Positions 1-8,271 are shown, counted from the stretch's first letter. The stretch is 64,000 bases of DNA from UBA6115 sp050953005 (GCA_050953005.1 JBMNLV010000003.1:62001-126000), one strand, 5' to 3'. Made by a program: numbers and translations. Notes: a model not told the origin generated them from the letters alone.

Positions 1-1508
1 TCCTTGATGGACATGCCTATACCGGTGTTGCGCGGCCCCTTGTGAGCGCCCAGGGTGGTCTGCAGATGATACAGCAGCATACCGTCCTCTGTCTGATAAA
101 AACGCGCCTCCCCCCAGGGGTAGGTCAATTGCGTCGCTTGGCCGCCAACAGCCTCATCCTCAATGGACTGCTCTCCTTGCGGCGCGCCTGCTTTAGCTAT
201 GAACTGCTCCTGGGTGGTCTTTAACAGGGTAAAGTCTTCAAACTGATCCCTCTCTGAGCGGAAATAGGATTTGAATCCTTTGTTGACCTTGTATTCAACT
301 ATCATTTCGTTGGAGATCTTACCCCAGCGGTTGACCGCAATGGCGCGAAGGTAACTGCGCCCCGGCGGGATCAGTATTGGATCTCCGGTGTAGCGAGGTG
401 ATTCCAGATTGGGCTTGGTGCCGTCAATAGTATAATACAAAGTGACGTCCTTGTCATCCTCATCGACAATGCGCAGGGACACCCTGATCTGGCGATCATA
501 AGTTTTGGATTCCATGTTGGTTTTGGGCGCCATGGGGGTAGGCAGGGTGATGATGTAACGAATGGTCATCTCATCACTGACCAGGTCATTGGACAAGGCC
601 ACCGCTCGAAAGTTATATGTTCCCTCATTTAAGGTAATCGGGCCAGTATACAGGATACCGGTATCGGGCAGCACGCCGTCTCCGGTAGTATAGCGAATTT
701 CAAAATCCTGGGTGGAAATGAATTCTACGGTTTTGGAATACATGTGCCGTCCGGCTGCCAGGGATGCCTTGGGAGGCTGGGGCACCAATTGGGAGCGCTG
801 GTTATAAAAGCCGTCATCACCGGTATTTTCATACGCATTCTGCATCAGCCTCACCGCTTCAAAAAAGCGCTCCTGGTCGAGCATAATATTAATGGCAAGC
901 CGATAGGCCTGCGGTTTTTCCGGCGCCAACTCGGTGTAGATACGTTTGTAGGTGCTCTCCGCCATGCCCATTTGATCGGCAGCCTCATAAGCCTCCGCCA
1001 GCAACAGCAGCTTTTCGTCAATGCCCGGGATCTCAGGCTCCAATTCTTCAGCCTTTAGATAGGTTTCTATCGAACGGCTGATGTATCCCTGATCCAAATA
1101 CTCCGTTCCCAAATCCCAATAAGCCTGAGCATTGGCTTTGCGGCCCATACGCGCCAAGACCAGTTGGCCTTCCTGGGTGACCTGCAACCAGATCAGCCCG
1201 CCAACCACCAACATAAACACCAAAGCCAGGAACACCACGCCTACCTTGACCCAGTTGATCATGCGGTTTTGATAGGTGTTGTTGCGAACCAGCCGGCTGC
1301 GGCGCTTACCCCGCTTGCGCCGGGGTTTGCCGCCATTGCGCGCAAATGCATCACGCCGGTTTGAGGTCCAGCGGCGTTCATCGAAATCTATCAACAGGCT
1401 TTCATTGTCCACTTCCGCACCGGGAGGCTCTGCGCCCATATAGTTGCCGCAAAAGGGACACATGCGGGAAGCGGGGTTGGATTCCTGTTGACATGTCCTG
1501 CAAATCAT
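1..1508 (-). CDS. Zinc-ribbon / TPR / chitobiase-C-like membrane protein (3' end cut by window)
   Basis: Open reading frame of about 502 codons that runs off the left edge, so the C-terminus is missing. It starts with a four-cysteine zinc ribbon (C3, C6, C17, C20). A basic linker (residues 60-75) and one membrane helix (about 88-110) follow. Outside the membrane come TPR-like helices (about 125-235) and two chitobiase/hexosaminidase C-terminal-like beta domains (about 255-318 and 335-407; hallmark YYTIDGTKP). A last region contains LTYPWGEARF and GPRNTGIGMS and is not assigned. It is the last gene of a packed minus-strand operon; its ATG lies 4 nt after the stop of the HEAT-like gene. Topology suggests a cytoplasmic zinc ribbon joined to an extracytoplasmic binding module. 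Role unknown; domain calls are by eye. Confidence 0.85.
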   Translation of the reverse strand, partial: MICRTCQQESNPASRMCPFCGNYMGAEPPGAEVDNESLLIDFDERRWTSNRRDAFARNGGKPRRKRGKRRSRLVRNNTYQNRMINWVKVGVVFLALVFMLVVGGLIWLQVTQEGQLVLARMGRKANAQAYWDLGTEYLDQGYISRSIETYLKAEELEPEIPGIDEKLLLLAEAYEAADQMGMAESTYKRIYTELAPEKPQAYRLAINIMLDQERFFEAVRLMQNAYENTGDDGFYNQRSQLVPQPPKASLAAGRHMYSKTVEFISTQDFEIRYTTGDGVLPDTGILYTGPITLNEGTYNFRAVALSNDLVSDEMTIRYIITLPTPMAPKTNMESKTYDRQIRVSLRIVDEDDKDVTLYYTIDGTKPNLESPRYTGDPILIPPGRSYLRAIAVNRWGKISNEMIVEYKVNKGFKSYFRSERDQFEDFTLLKTTQEQFIAKAGAPQGEQSIEDEAVGGQATQLTYPWGEARFYQTEDGMLLYHLQTTLGAHKGPRNTGIGMSIK

Positions 1509-1512
1509 GGCA

Positions 1513-2337
1513 TCAATCCAAGCCCATCAGGGCGTCATACTCCGGATCCTGATCAAAGCTGCGTTCCGGCGCATCGCCGCCCAGCGCCTCAATCGCGCAG
1601 CGCAATTCGATATAATCCAGATACTTCAGTCCGTCTTCGTTCGCGCGCTCAATCAAAACCGGCAAGGCGCGCTCGTCGCCAAGCCGTCCCAGATAAGCAG
1701 CCAGAATGGCCTGGCGCTCGGGCAGCGCATCAAACAATCGCATCAGCCCCTCAAAGACTTCGGGGTGACCGGGATAGCGGCTGAGTACCGACAGCAAGGC
1801 CTCTTTGCCGGTATCATTGGCTTCCTCAAGCGCCTCCAGCAAATATGGCACAGCCGTTTCACCCATTTCCTCCAGGCTTTCAAGGGCAAAATCAGCCAGA
1901 TCATCACGCTCCTCACGCTGCTGCTGCCAAGCGATATAAGCCGCCATCGGGCGTGTGCTGCCTAAATCCTGCAGCAGCCTGATACAGATCATACGCGACT
2001 GCTGAGCGCGCCCCGTGTCCAGCAGGATATCCATCAGGGCGTTTTCCGCTGCCAAGCCCAGCTGAGTAATACGCATGAGCAGCAAATCCGGCAGGGATAC
2101 TTCACTTGTCAGGTAGCTTTCCATCAGAGCAAGCAAACGCTCAGCCCGGTCAAAGGCCTCAAAATATCCAGTGGGTGTCAGCCCGTTCAACCAGGAAGCC
2201 GGAGTGCTCGCAAAACGGTCATACAAAGCGGGCATCATCCGCTCAACCTGTTCGATGTTCTGAATACCGTCCTGGTTTTCTTCCAGCCAAGCATGCAGGA
2301 ACTCGGTAAAATGCTTGTCAAAATCTATCAGCGACAA
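1513..2337 (-). CDS. HEAT-like repeat protein, function unknown
   Basis: 274-residue, acidic, all-helical protein without signal peptide or membrane segment. Helix pairs such as EEMGETAVPYLLEALEEA and LGRLGDERALPVLIERA look like HEAT/PBS-type repeats, so a scaffolding or protein-binding role is likely. The start is a TTG at 2337. It is supported by AAGGAGG seven bases upstream, inside the end of hslO, with only 2 nt between the hslO stop and this start. It is probably translationally coupled to hslO. The tail ends in DPEYDALMGLD. No enzyme motif is visible. The function is not recognised; neighbours suggest a link to redox stress or the envelope, which is inference. Confidence 0.8.
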   Translation of the reverse strand: MSLIDFDKHFTEFLHAWLEENQDGIQNIEQVERMMPALYDRFASTPASWLNGLTPTGYFEAFDRAERLLALMESYLTSEVSLPDLLLMRITQLGLAAENALMDILLDTGRAQQSRMICIRLLQDLGSTRPMAAYIAWQQQREERDDLADFALESLEEMGETAVPYLLEALEEANDTGKEALLSVLSRYPGHPEVFEGLMRLFDALPERQAILAAYLGRLGDERALPVLIERANEDGLKYLDYIELRCAIEALGGDAPERSFDQDPEYDALMGLD

Positions 2338-2339
2338 GG

Positions 2340-3233
2340 CTATCCCTCCTTGATGAGCGCGCAGATCTCTGCCCGGTCAAAGGTACGCTGTTTTCTGCAA
2401 AAATGGCAAGTCAGTACAGCAGGCTCTCCGGAATCCGCCATCTCAAGAAGCGTTTCGCGCCCCAGGGCGACCAGCGCGCGGCGCATCTTTTCCCGGCTGC
2501 AGTCGCATTGCAGGTACAGGGGCTCCTCCCCAAGAAAAACGGGATCAAAGTCAGCAAACCATAAAGAAGCCAGTTGTTTTAATCCGCGGTCATATATCTC
2601 CCGGGAGATATTGGCAAAAAACGGAATTCGAAGCTCCAGCTGGCTGATGGTGCTGTCCGGGCAGCCCGGCATCGCCTGGATGAGAATACCTCCTGAGGAC
2701 AACACCACGCCATCCTGATTCAAACACCCCAACGCCACCAGGGAAGGCACCTGCTCAGACACGGTAAAATACTGCGCGAAGTCTTCCCCCAGCTCGCCGG
2801 ACACCAGGTGACTGATGGAAGTGAAAGGCTCTCCTTTGTCATAATCCTTGACAACAGCCAGCTGCCCGCGGCTGCCTACATAGGCGCCCACATCCAGCCG
2901 GCCGTCAGGCTTTTTGGGAACCTCAGCCTGTGGATATTCCACCGTGATCTTCAGCCGGTTAGCCTGTACGCCACAGGTGATGCGGCCACCGGCGCCATCT
3001 CCGGCGATGGTCACCGTCAGCCTGCCGGCATCCTCCTTGATCAGCCCTCCCATCATCGCGCAAGCAGGCAAGGCCCTGCCCATGGCCGCTGCCGCGGTAT
3101 CACTGGCCTGGTGGATATCCGCCGCTTCCTGAGCCATACGGGTGGTGCGCGCCATCAGCACGCGCGCTTCTCCACCGCGCAAAGTAAAGCGCAGCAGGCT
3201 GTCCGGATCCGGGAAAATCAATTCTTCATACAT
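2340..3233 (-). CDS. hslO: Hsp33 redox-regulated chaperonin
   Basis: 297-residue Hsp33, the usual family length. Hsp33 is a cytoplasmic holdase that binds zinc when reduced and is activated when its cysteines are oxidised. The C-terminal zinc site is visible as CDC (x about 30) CHFC, matching the CxC...CxxC pattern. The N-terminal domain has the typical ARTTRMAQEAADIH-like segment, followed by substrate-binding sequence rich in PGCPD and FFANISRE motifs. It sits third in the minus-strand operon, 4 nt after the methyltransferase stop and 2 nt before the HEAT-like gene. Identification is firm. Confidence 0.96.
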   Translation of the reverse strand: MYEELIFPDPDSLLRFTLRGGEARVLMARTTRMAQEAADIHQASDTAAAAMGRALPACAMMGGLIKEDAGRLTVTIAGDGAGGRITCGVQANRLKITVEYPQAEVPKKPDGRLDVGAYVGSRGQLAVVKDYDKGEPFTSISHLVSGELGEDFAQYFTVSEQVPSLVALGCLNQDGVVLSSGGILIQAMPGCPDSTISQLELRIPFFANISREIYDRGLKQLASLWFADFDPVFLGEEPLYLQCDCSREKMRRALVALGRETLLEMADSGEPAVLTCHFCRKQRTFDRAEICALIKEG

Positions 3234-3237
3234 GAGT

Positions 3238-3981
3238 TTATTCTTCTTTCAACGCGGTCAGGTGCAATCGCTGCGCATTGGGCTGCGGCGGACTGACAGT
3301 AAAATTTCCATAACAGCAAATACTGCCGAACCCGGCCTGTGACAAGGCGGCGCGCAACTCACCCTCTGTCCAGCCACGCTGAACTTGCTCCTCATCAATA
3401 CGCTCATAAGCACCATCCGCCCGCTGAACAAAGATACTCAGGGACAACTGCAGCCGGTTGCTGTGCGCATCCCAGGCGTTCTCCCACAAATAGCAAATGT
3501 CGTCCGCGCGGTAAAGCTGCGGCCTGCTGCCCAATATGCGGGAAAGCTTGTCCACACTGGATACATCAAAGGCCAGCACACCCCCCGGCTTCAGGGCTTC
3601 GCGCGCGCTGGAAAAAAACGCACTGAGCGCGGAGGGGGTCAGCAGATAGTTTACGCCGTCGCAGGCGCATACTATGGCATCCGCCGGACGGTGGGTGCAC
3701 AGGCGGCGCATATCCTGATGAACAAAGGGCAACAGCAATCCGGCATCCCTGGCTTTTTCCGCAGCTTTGGACAGCATTTCCACTGACGCATCACTGGGCT
3801 GAAGGCTATATCGCCGCGCCAGGCGAACACTGAGGTTGCCTGTGCCACAAGCAGGCTCCAGCACCACCGCGCCGTCCGTCACACCACGCCGGGAAAGCAA
3901 ATCACGGTAATGCACCGCCCAGGCATCATAATCCACGTCAGCCATCAGCCGGTCATAGACGCTGGCGAAGTCCGTATACAT
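3238..3981 (-). CDS. Class I SAM-dependent methyltransferase
   Basis: 247-residue protein. It carries the SAM-binding motif I VLEPACGTGNLSVRLARR near residue 45, an acidic motif further on (ADAIVCACDGVNYLL), and the later FDVSSVDKL strand, so it is a Rossmann-fold methyltransferase of the Methyltransf_25/11 type. The frame is open well upstream, into the DUF624-like gene. The start at 3981 (MYTDFASVYD) is chosen because that motif is the conserved beginning of the family and lies 1 nt beyond the upstream stop. The substrate cannot be told from sequence. It is co-transcribed with hslO. Confidence 0.88.
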   Translation of the reverse strand: MYTDFASVYDRLMADVDYDAWAVHYRDLLSRRGVTDGAVVLEPACGTGNLSVRLARRYSLQPSDASVEMLSKAAEKARDAGLLLPFVHQDMRRLCTHRPADAIVCACDGVNYLLTPSALSAFFSSAREALKPGGVLAFDVSSVDKLSRILGSRPQLYRADDICYLWENAWDAHSNRLQLSLSIFVQRADGAYERIDEEQVQRGWTEGELRAALSQAGFGSICCYGNFTVSPPQPNAQRLHLTALKEE

Positions 3982-3982
3982 T

Positions 3983-4975
3983 TTAGGGACGCGAATCCTC
4001 CTGCGCTGCTTCTGCTGCTTCCTCGGCATCATCCTCGTCATCCGGTGTGGACAGGCCGCGGTTGATCTGGGCACCCGCGATGCGCGGATTGATATAGCGG
4101 TCAAACACTGCATTTGTAAAAGAAGCGTAGACAAAGCGCGCCAGGCCATTGCCAATAAGCAGGTAATATCCTGCCAGCGCCATGAGCGCATACATCATGT
4201 AGGGCGTATAAAAGGCAACCAGCACGGCAATCAGGGTGGGCACCAGCATCAGCAGCCGCACTCCGGCAACCTGAGGAAGCCGTCCGACAGCCAGCAGCAG
4301 CGCATTGCGCACCAAGGTGCGAAAGTTCATTTTATAGGTGACCATCAAGGGATACAAAAAGGTAAGTGACAGCATCCATACCAGCCCCAGCGCAAGGGTA
4401 AGCACCTGAGGGATGAGATAGAACATACCGTTAGTTTGCGCCATGTTTCCATAAAACTGCCAGCATACCAGCATCACAATGGGCACAAAGCCAGTGATGA
4501 CGGATACGCCCAGCGCCTGTTTCCAGTTTTCCTTGACAGCATCCTTGAAATCCGACCAGACAAAGGCATGTTCATCGCGTGCCCAGTTGCGGGTGACATA
4601 GGCCATGCCAGCCTGAACCGGTCCGGTGATCGCGATAGCAGGAATGCACAGGATGAGGCCGGAAAACAACAGGCTATAAATCTGTTGCGGGCTGTCTGCA
4701 AGCATCTGGGCAGCCGCTTCCGCCTGCTCGGGATTCTCAAGCAATTCACTCAAACCTACAAGATGCGCAAACAGGGTGTTGACCATAATAACCAGGACAT
4801 ACATCAGCGGCAGAAATGCGACCGCTGTCATCAGGTTCATGCGAAACAGCCCGGCCAGACGGATGCGCAACATCTCGCGAAACAACTGTCCGCGCGTCGT
4901 GGGCAGGTCATCCCGCCTGTAGTCCCCCTTGCCGCTCTTGCCGTAGTAATAGTTGTTCATGAATTTGCCAAACAC
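3983..4975 (-). CDS. DUF624 / YesL-like membrane protein
   Basis: 330-residue integral membrane protein with about six hydrophobic helices and a charged C-terminal tail rich in Glu/Asp (DDEDDAEEAAEAAQED). The N-terminal half has the DUF624 look: a first helix after RMNLMTAVAFLPL, and a GPVQAGMAYVTRNWARDE segment. YesL-like proteins often accompany carbohydrate uptake genes, but no such genes are here. The start is a GTG at 4975 with GGAGG seven bases upstream. This is the first gene of the operon, behind an extended -10 promoter. Molecular function unknown. Confidence 0.8.
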   Translation of the reverse strand: MFGKFMNNYYYGKSGKGDYRRDDLPTTRGQLFREMLRIRLAGLFRMNLMTAVAFLPLMYVLVIMVNTLFAHLVGLSELLENPEQAEAAAQMLADSPQQIYSLLFSGLILCIPAIAITGPVQAGMAYVTRNWARDEHAFVWSDFKDAVKENWKQALGVSVITGFVPIVMLVCWQFYGNMAQTNGMFYLIPQVLTLALGLVWMLSLTFLYPLMVTYKMNFRTLVRNALLLAVGRLPQVAGVRLLMLVPTLIAVLVAFYTPYMMYALMALAGYYLLIGNGLARFVYASFTNAVFDRYINPRIAGAQINRGLSTPDDEDDAEEAAEAAQEDSRP

Positions 4976-5007
4976 GCCACAACCTCCATTATCAGTCGTA
5001 TCATATT

Positions 5008-5038
5008 ATTATACCATACAGTCGGCGCAAAAACGCAA
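5008..5038 (-). promoter_or_regulatory. Sigma-A-type promoter of the DUF624-hslO operon
   Basis: On the minus strand TATAAT lies at 5013-5008, preceded by TGG, an extended -10. A weak TTGCGT (-35) lies at 5038-5033 with a 19-base spacer. It lies about 35 bases upstream of the GTG start. Confidence 0.6.
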
Positions 5039-5217
5039 GATGCAGCAAAATCTGGTCTTTATCATCACAATAAACATGAAAAAAACGCCACAGCGGCTGA
5101 TATTGAGTAGCCGTGTGTCTACTCTTTCCAAGCGCCTCAAACTCTACTCGCTGATGGTGATAAGTTTGAAAAAGAAATGTTTCCCCCGGAAATGAAATGT
5201 TTCCCCCCAGAAAGCGC

Positions 5218-5246
5218 TTGACAAGCCTGCCATGACATGATATCTT
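5218..5246 (+). promoter_or_regulatory. Promoter of tRNA-Leu
   Basis: TTGACA at 5218-5223, a 17-base spacer, then TATCTT at 5241-5246, about 14 bases before the tRNA start. Confidence 0.7.
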
Positions 5247-5260
5247 CACTCTCGTCCCTT

Positions 5261-5348
5261 GCGGGAATGGCGGAATTGGCAGACGCGCTAGATTCAGGTT
5301 CTAGTGAGCAATACGCTCATGCAGGTTCAAGTCCTGTTTCCCGCACCA
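5261..5348 (+). tRNA. tRNA-Leu (CAG anticodon), CCA encoded
   Basis: The acceptor stem GCGGGAA pairs with TTCCCGC (5338-5344), with discriminator A at 5345 and encoded CCA at 5346-5348. The anticodon stem CTAGA/TCTAG encloses the loop TTCAGGT, giving anticodon CAG. A long variable arm follows, as expected of class II tRNA-Leu, and the T-loop GTTCAAGTC is present. A MITE-like repeat begins 130 bases downstream. Confidence 0.96.
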
Positions 5349-5355
5349 GACAACG

Positions 5356-5408
5356 ATAATCCGAACCAAATCTTCCGGATAGGAGATGGGTTCGGATTAT
5401 TGGTATGT
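5356..5408 (+). terminator. Hairpin after tRNA-Leu, probable terminator
   Basis: Perfect 12-bp inverted repeat, ATAATCCGAACC (5356-5367) against GGTTCGGATTAT (5389-5400), followed by a T/G-rich stretch. The loop is 21 bases and the T-run is poor, so termination efficiency is uncertain. Confidence 0.55.
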
Positions 5409-5496
5409 TTTGATAGATTATGAAGAGAGGTTCTATAAGAATGGTTCAGCAAAAATGAAAGAGATTTAATAGACTAATACTGATATGTAATGCCCC

Positions 5497-5862
5497 TTTG
5501 TCAAGGGGGAATGATCCGTGATGAGATCATTCAACAAAAAGTATAGAAGCCCTTTCATTCAAATCCGGCCTTGGCCATTCTGATATACGCGGATTGGATA
5601 CCGCAGGTCAATGGTTCGCCGTGGGCGCTGCGCTCTGATTTCGGGGATCACATAGGTGCCGCCATAGTATTACCGCAGATCACCCGACCGTTGTTGGTCT
5701 TCCTGCTTTTTGTTCAGCAGTGGTTGTAGCGCCGTTTGGCGCGGAGGATGCCCTGCATCCTCTTGTGTGACCGTTACCTCAGCCTGTGGATGCTGTCAAG
5801 GCCTTGCCGCGTCAGCGGTGCGAAGCAGCCTTGACTGCGTTCACGGGCTGTGGTACTACACT
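5497..5862 (-). ncRNA. Candidate bridge/seek RNA region of the IS1111-like element
   Basis: Noncoding stretch directly downstream of the transposase stop. It is unusually rich in perfect hairpins: GTCAAGGC/GCCTTGAC (5795-5802 with 5828-5835) enclosing CCGC/GCGG (5807-5810 with 5815-5818); GAGGATGC/GCATCCTC with a 3-base loop (5744-5762); GCGCC/GGCGC with loop GTTT (5729-5742); and AATGATC/GATCATT (5510-5531) near the element end. IS110-family elements are known to encode a structured guide RNA in the long noncoding end, which for IS1111-type members is the 3' side. Exact RNA ends and guide loops are not determined. Confidence 0.55.
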
Positions 5863-6987
5863 CTATGCCACATGATCGGTCAATAGTCCCCACATAAAAC
5901 AGGCCAATTCCCGCGCGATGGCTGTTTTCGCCACATTGCCCCGCTTCCCGTTCTGTAAGGTCATTTGATAGTACCTCCTTCTCAGCCGTTCATTGGCTCT
6001 GTCCGCATAGGCTATTACCGTTTCGCTCTGTCCGCTTTGCCGCTTTTTCAGAGCCGATGATTTGTAACCGACTTTTCCCCGCGTGTAGCTTTGCGCCGCC
6101 TCCGTCAGCAAGGCGCGCACATGCACATTGCCCGCTTTGGCAATGCCCCCTCGCCGCACACTGTTCCCGCTTGAATATTCGCAGGGAACCAGTCCCAGGT
6201 AAGACGCAAACTTTTCCGCCGTAGAAAACCGATGCATATCGCTCACCTCCGACACTACGGACAGCGCAGTCAGGGGTTTCACGCCTAGCAGACAGCAAAG
6301 CCGACCAACCGGTTCCCGATACCTTTCTTCCCTGCTGATCTCCTCAATGCGTCTGTCTAATCGTTCCAGCTTGTTTTGATGATACCGAAAACTGGTCAGG
6401 TATTCTTCCAGCGTATCCCCCAGCAGTCCTTCCGGTTGCAAAGCATCCAGCCATTTCATATGCGCCTGCGTCCAGTTGCTTCGCGTCCCACTGTACAGGT
6501 ATCCATGCCGCAGACAAAAGGACAGGATTTGCTGTTTGAGCTTCTTGAGCATCTGGCAATGGTCATTGCGCATTCGGATGAATTCCTTGACTTGCTCATC
6601 CCCGGCGCTGGGAACATGAACGGGGCTGTAAGTTCCGTATGCCAGGCATTGCGCGATATTTGCGGCATCGCGTCCGTCGGTCTTGACCCGCTTCCCGCCG
6701 CGCGGGGACGGCAGCGTGGTGGGCGCCAGAATGATGCATTCAATCTTCGCTTTGGTTAACTGATGGTACAGCGTGTATCCCAGACATCCTGCCTCATATC
6801 CGCAGACGATCCGCGTTTCCTGCCCATACTTCTCCCTGAGACGGTGCACATAGGCAACGATTCGGCGGTAATCATTGTCTGTCTGGACGATGCCTGTCGG
6901 CTGTTTCATATCCAAAGCAAAATGTGCCAAAGTAAAACTGTTCCGATGAACATCCATTCCTACGTAAAGCGTGCTATAATGTTTCAT
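5863..6987 (-). CDS. IS110-family DEDD transposase
   Basis: 374-residue RNA-guided recombinase of the IS110 family. The N-terminal RuvC-like DEDD domain shows D11 (YVGMDVHRNS), E near 66 (CGYEAGCLGY) and D103/D106 (KTDGRDAANIA). The C-terminal Transposase_20 domain contains SVVSEVSDMHRFSTAEKFAS, LGLVPCEYSSG and GNVHVRALLTEAA, with the conserved serine region that makes up the second half of the active site. The length is normal and no internal stop or frameshift is seen, so the enzyme may be active. The start ATG at 6987 lies about 90 bases inside the element end. Confidence 0.95.
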   Translation of the reverse strand: MKHYSTLYVGMDVHRNSFTLAHFALDMKQPTGIVQTDNDYRRIVAYVHRLREKYGQETRIVCGYEAGCLGYTLYHQLTKAKIECIILAPTTLPSPRGGKRVKTDGRDAANIAQCLAYGTYSPVHVPSAGDEQVKEFIRMRNDHCQMLKKLKQQILSFCLRHGYLYSGTRSNWTQAHMKWLDALQPEGLLGDTLEEYLTSFRYHQNKLERLDRRIEEISREERYREPVGRLCCLLGVKPLTALSVVSEVSDMHRFSTAEKFASYLGLVPCEYSSGNSVRRGGIAKAGNVHVRALLTEAAQSYTRGKVGYKSSALKKRQSGQSETVIAYADRANERLRRRYYQMTLQNGKRGNVAKTAIARELACFMWGLLTDHVA

Positions 6988-7279
6988 GTAATGCCTCCTA
7001 TTTGTATGTGGTAACCCCTGTGGATAGTAGTTTCATACTCATCTTACAGGTGAATCCTCGTTTCTACAAATCCCGGGGGCATTACATATTGTCTGATGTA
7101 AAGCTTGTTTGCATCCAAAGCGGCGAGGGATTTTATTGTCCTGCAAGGAAGGAAACCGATGGCGTAGCCTGAGCTGCGTTGAGGTTGACTGATACAGCAG
7201 GGCGATCAAAGACCCGGCGCGGCGATGCAGTAATGATTGGAATCAGTATAAGCTACCCCTCATAATTCTAAATCGTGTT

Positions 7280-8014
7280 AGCCCTTTTGAAGCCACCATC
7301 AGCACCCGTACTCTGTACAACTACATTGAGCATGGCTATATTCCGGGCGTTGAGCCCTGCCATCTTCCCCGCCGCGGGCGTCTCCGCAAACGAAGATACC
7401 GCCTTTGCGCCGGGCATTCAAAGGGGATGGAAAAGGCATCAGCAGGAGACGAACACCAGCTAGGAAGCGAGGCATTGGAAAATGGGCTGTATGCTCTCCG
7501 GGAAGAGAAAAGGCAGAAGTTGCTGCTGGTACTGTCGGAAAAGAAACATCGCGAAGTGATCATCAGGAAACCGCGCTCAGCCAAGGCTGAATCAGTGGTA
7601 AAGGCGCTGGATCGCCTGGAAAGGAAATTGGGTGCTGAAGCTTTTCGGGAATGTTGCAAATCCATCACCATGGATAACGGACCGGAGTTCAGCGACTGGC
7701 GCTCACTGGTACGATCACGCGTCACGGGCAAAAGACAAGCAAGCGCCTATTACTGTCATCCTTACAGCGCCTGGGAGTGCGGAACAGTTGGGCAAGCCAT
7801 TGGTATGATCCGTTGTTTTATCCCAAAGGGAAGCGATATCGGCAAGCTTTCCGGCACAGACATCCAAGGTATCGGATACCGGTTGAACGACCTGCCCAGG
7901 CACGTCCTCAATAGAAAAAACGCAAAAAACGCCTCGGCCGGCCCGAGCCCGCTCATCCCCAAAGCCTATCTACAGGGTGAGTGTTTCACTTATTGTTGCA
8001 ATTGGGGATTTTAA
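7280..8014 (+). pseudogene. IS30-family transposase relic, N-terminus lost
   Basis: A single open frame of about 244 codons encodes the middle and C-terminal parts of an IS30-type transposase. ISTRTLYNYIEHGYI, LPRRGRLRKRRYRL and SITMDNGPEFSDW (second catalytic Asp) are clear. The segment that should read like ENANRMIRRFIPKG is GTVGQAIGMIRCFIPKG, so the catalytic Glu appears lost. The N-terminal helix-turn-helix is absent: the frame emerges directly from the MITE-like repeat that ends at 7248. Its right end, about 7983-8010, resembles the IS30 terminal sequence seen at 8296. Inactive fossil. Confidence 0.8.
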
Positions 8015-8124
8015 GATGGTGGTCTGTGTTTGAAATTTACTGCTATTTTTACTGCCGCTTGTATGGTAGATTTTGGTATAATTCTGGTAGATAAGCTGAG
8101 AATCGAATAGCCCTTGAACAAGTG

Positions 8125-8150
8125 AAAACCCTTGATTTTACAAGGGTTTT
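8125..8150 (-). terminator. Terminator of tRNA-Thr
   Basis: Ten-base-pair stem AAAACCCTTG (8125-8134) with CAAGGGTTTT (8141-8150) and a 6-base loop. Read on the minus strand it directly follows tRNA-Thr; the A/T-rich flanks could make it bidirectional. Confidence 0.75.
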
Positions 8151-8154
8151 TCTG

Positions 8155-8230
8155 TGGAGCTGATGATGGGACTCGAACCCATGACCTCCTCCTTACCAAG
8201 GAGGTGCTCTACCTCCTGAGCTACATCAGC
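8155..8230 (-). tRNA. tRNA-Thr (GGT anticodon), CCA encoded
   Basis: On the minus strand the acceptor GCTGATG (8230-8224) pairs with CATCAGC (8165-8159), with discriminator T at 8158 and encoded CCA at 8157-8155. The anticodon stem CCTCC/GGAGG encloses the loop TTGGTAA, giving anticodon GGT. The T-loop GGTTCGAGTCC is canonical. Confidence 0.96.
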
Positions 8231-8241
8231 GCACAAGTAGG

Positions 8242-8270
8242 AGTGTACCTGATCTATAAATAAAATGCAA
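8242..8270 (-). promoter_or_regulatory. Promoter of tRNA-Thr
   Basis: Minus strand TTGCAT (8270-8265), a 17-base spacer, then TACACT (8247-8242), 11 bases before the tRNA. Confidence 0.65.
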
Positions 8271-8271
8271 G

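Larger units (their letters stand above)
5483..7089 (-). mobile_element. IS110-family element, IS1111-like subgroup
   Basis: A 1.6-kb element bounded by 14-bp inverted repeats ATATGTAATGCCCC (5483-5496) and GGGGCATTACATAT (7076-7089). It carries one intact DEDD transposase on the minus strand. Only about 100 bp lie upstream of the transposase, while about 380 bp of noncoding sequence lie downstream of it. Inverted repeats near the ends plus a long 3' noncoding end are features of the IS1111 subgroup; the IS110 subgroup has its long noncoding end upstream. It sits in the end of a MITE-like repeat, flanked by CTGAT on both sides. Exact recombination points are unknown because these elements make little or no target duplication. 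Confidence 0.82.
5478..7248. repeat. MITE-like repeat, copy 1, interrupted by the IS1111-type element
   Basis: The left terminus TACTGAT is at 5478-5484. The rest of the repeat resumes at CTGATGTAAAGC (7093) and runs to the terminus ATCAGTA at 7242-7248. The right-hand 150 bp matches the uninterrupted copy at 27340-27496 closely, including the shared stretches GCATCCAAAGCGGCGAGGGA and CCGATGGCGTAGCC. The interrupting insert is the IS110/IS1111-type element. CTGAT occurs on both sides of it (5480-5484 and 7093-7097). Confidence 0.8.

Noticed and set aside
5174..5212. Direct repeat of AAATGTTTCCCCC before tRNA-Leu
   Set aside because: Two short imperfect copies only; no array, spacer pattern or clear function.
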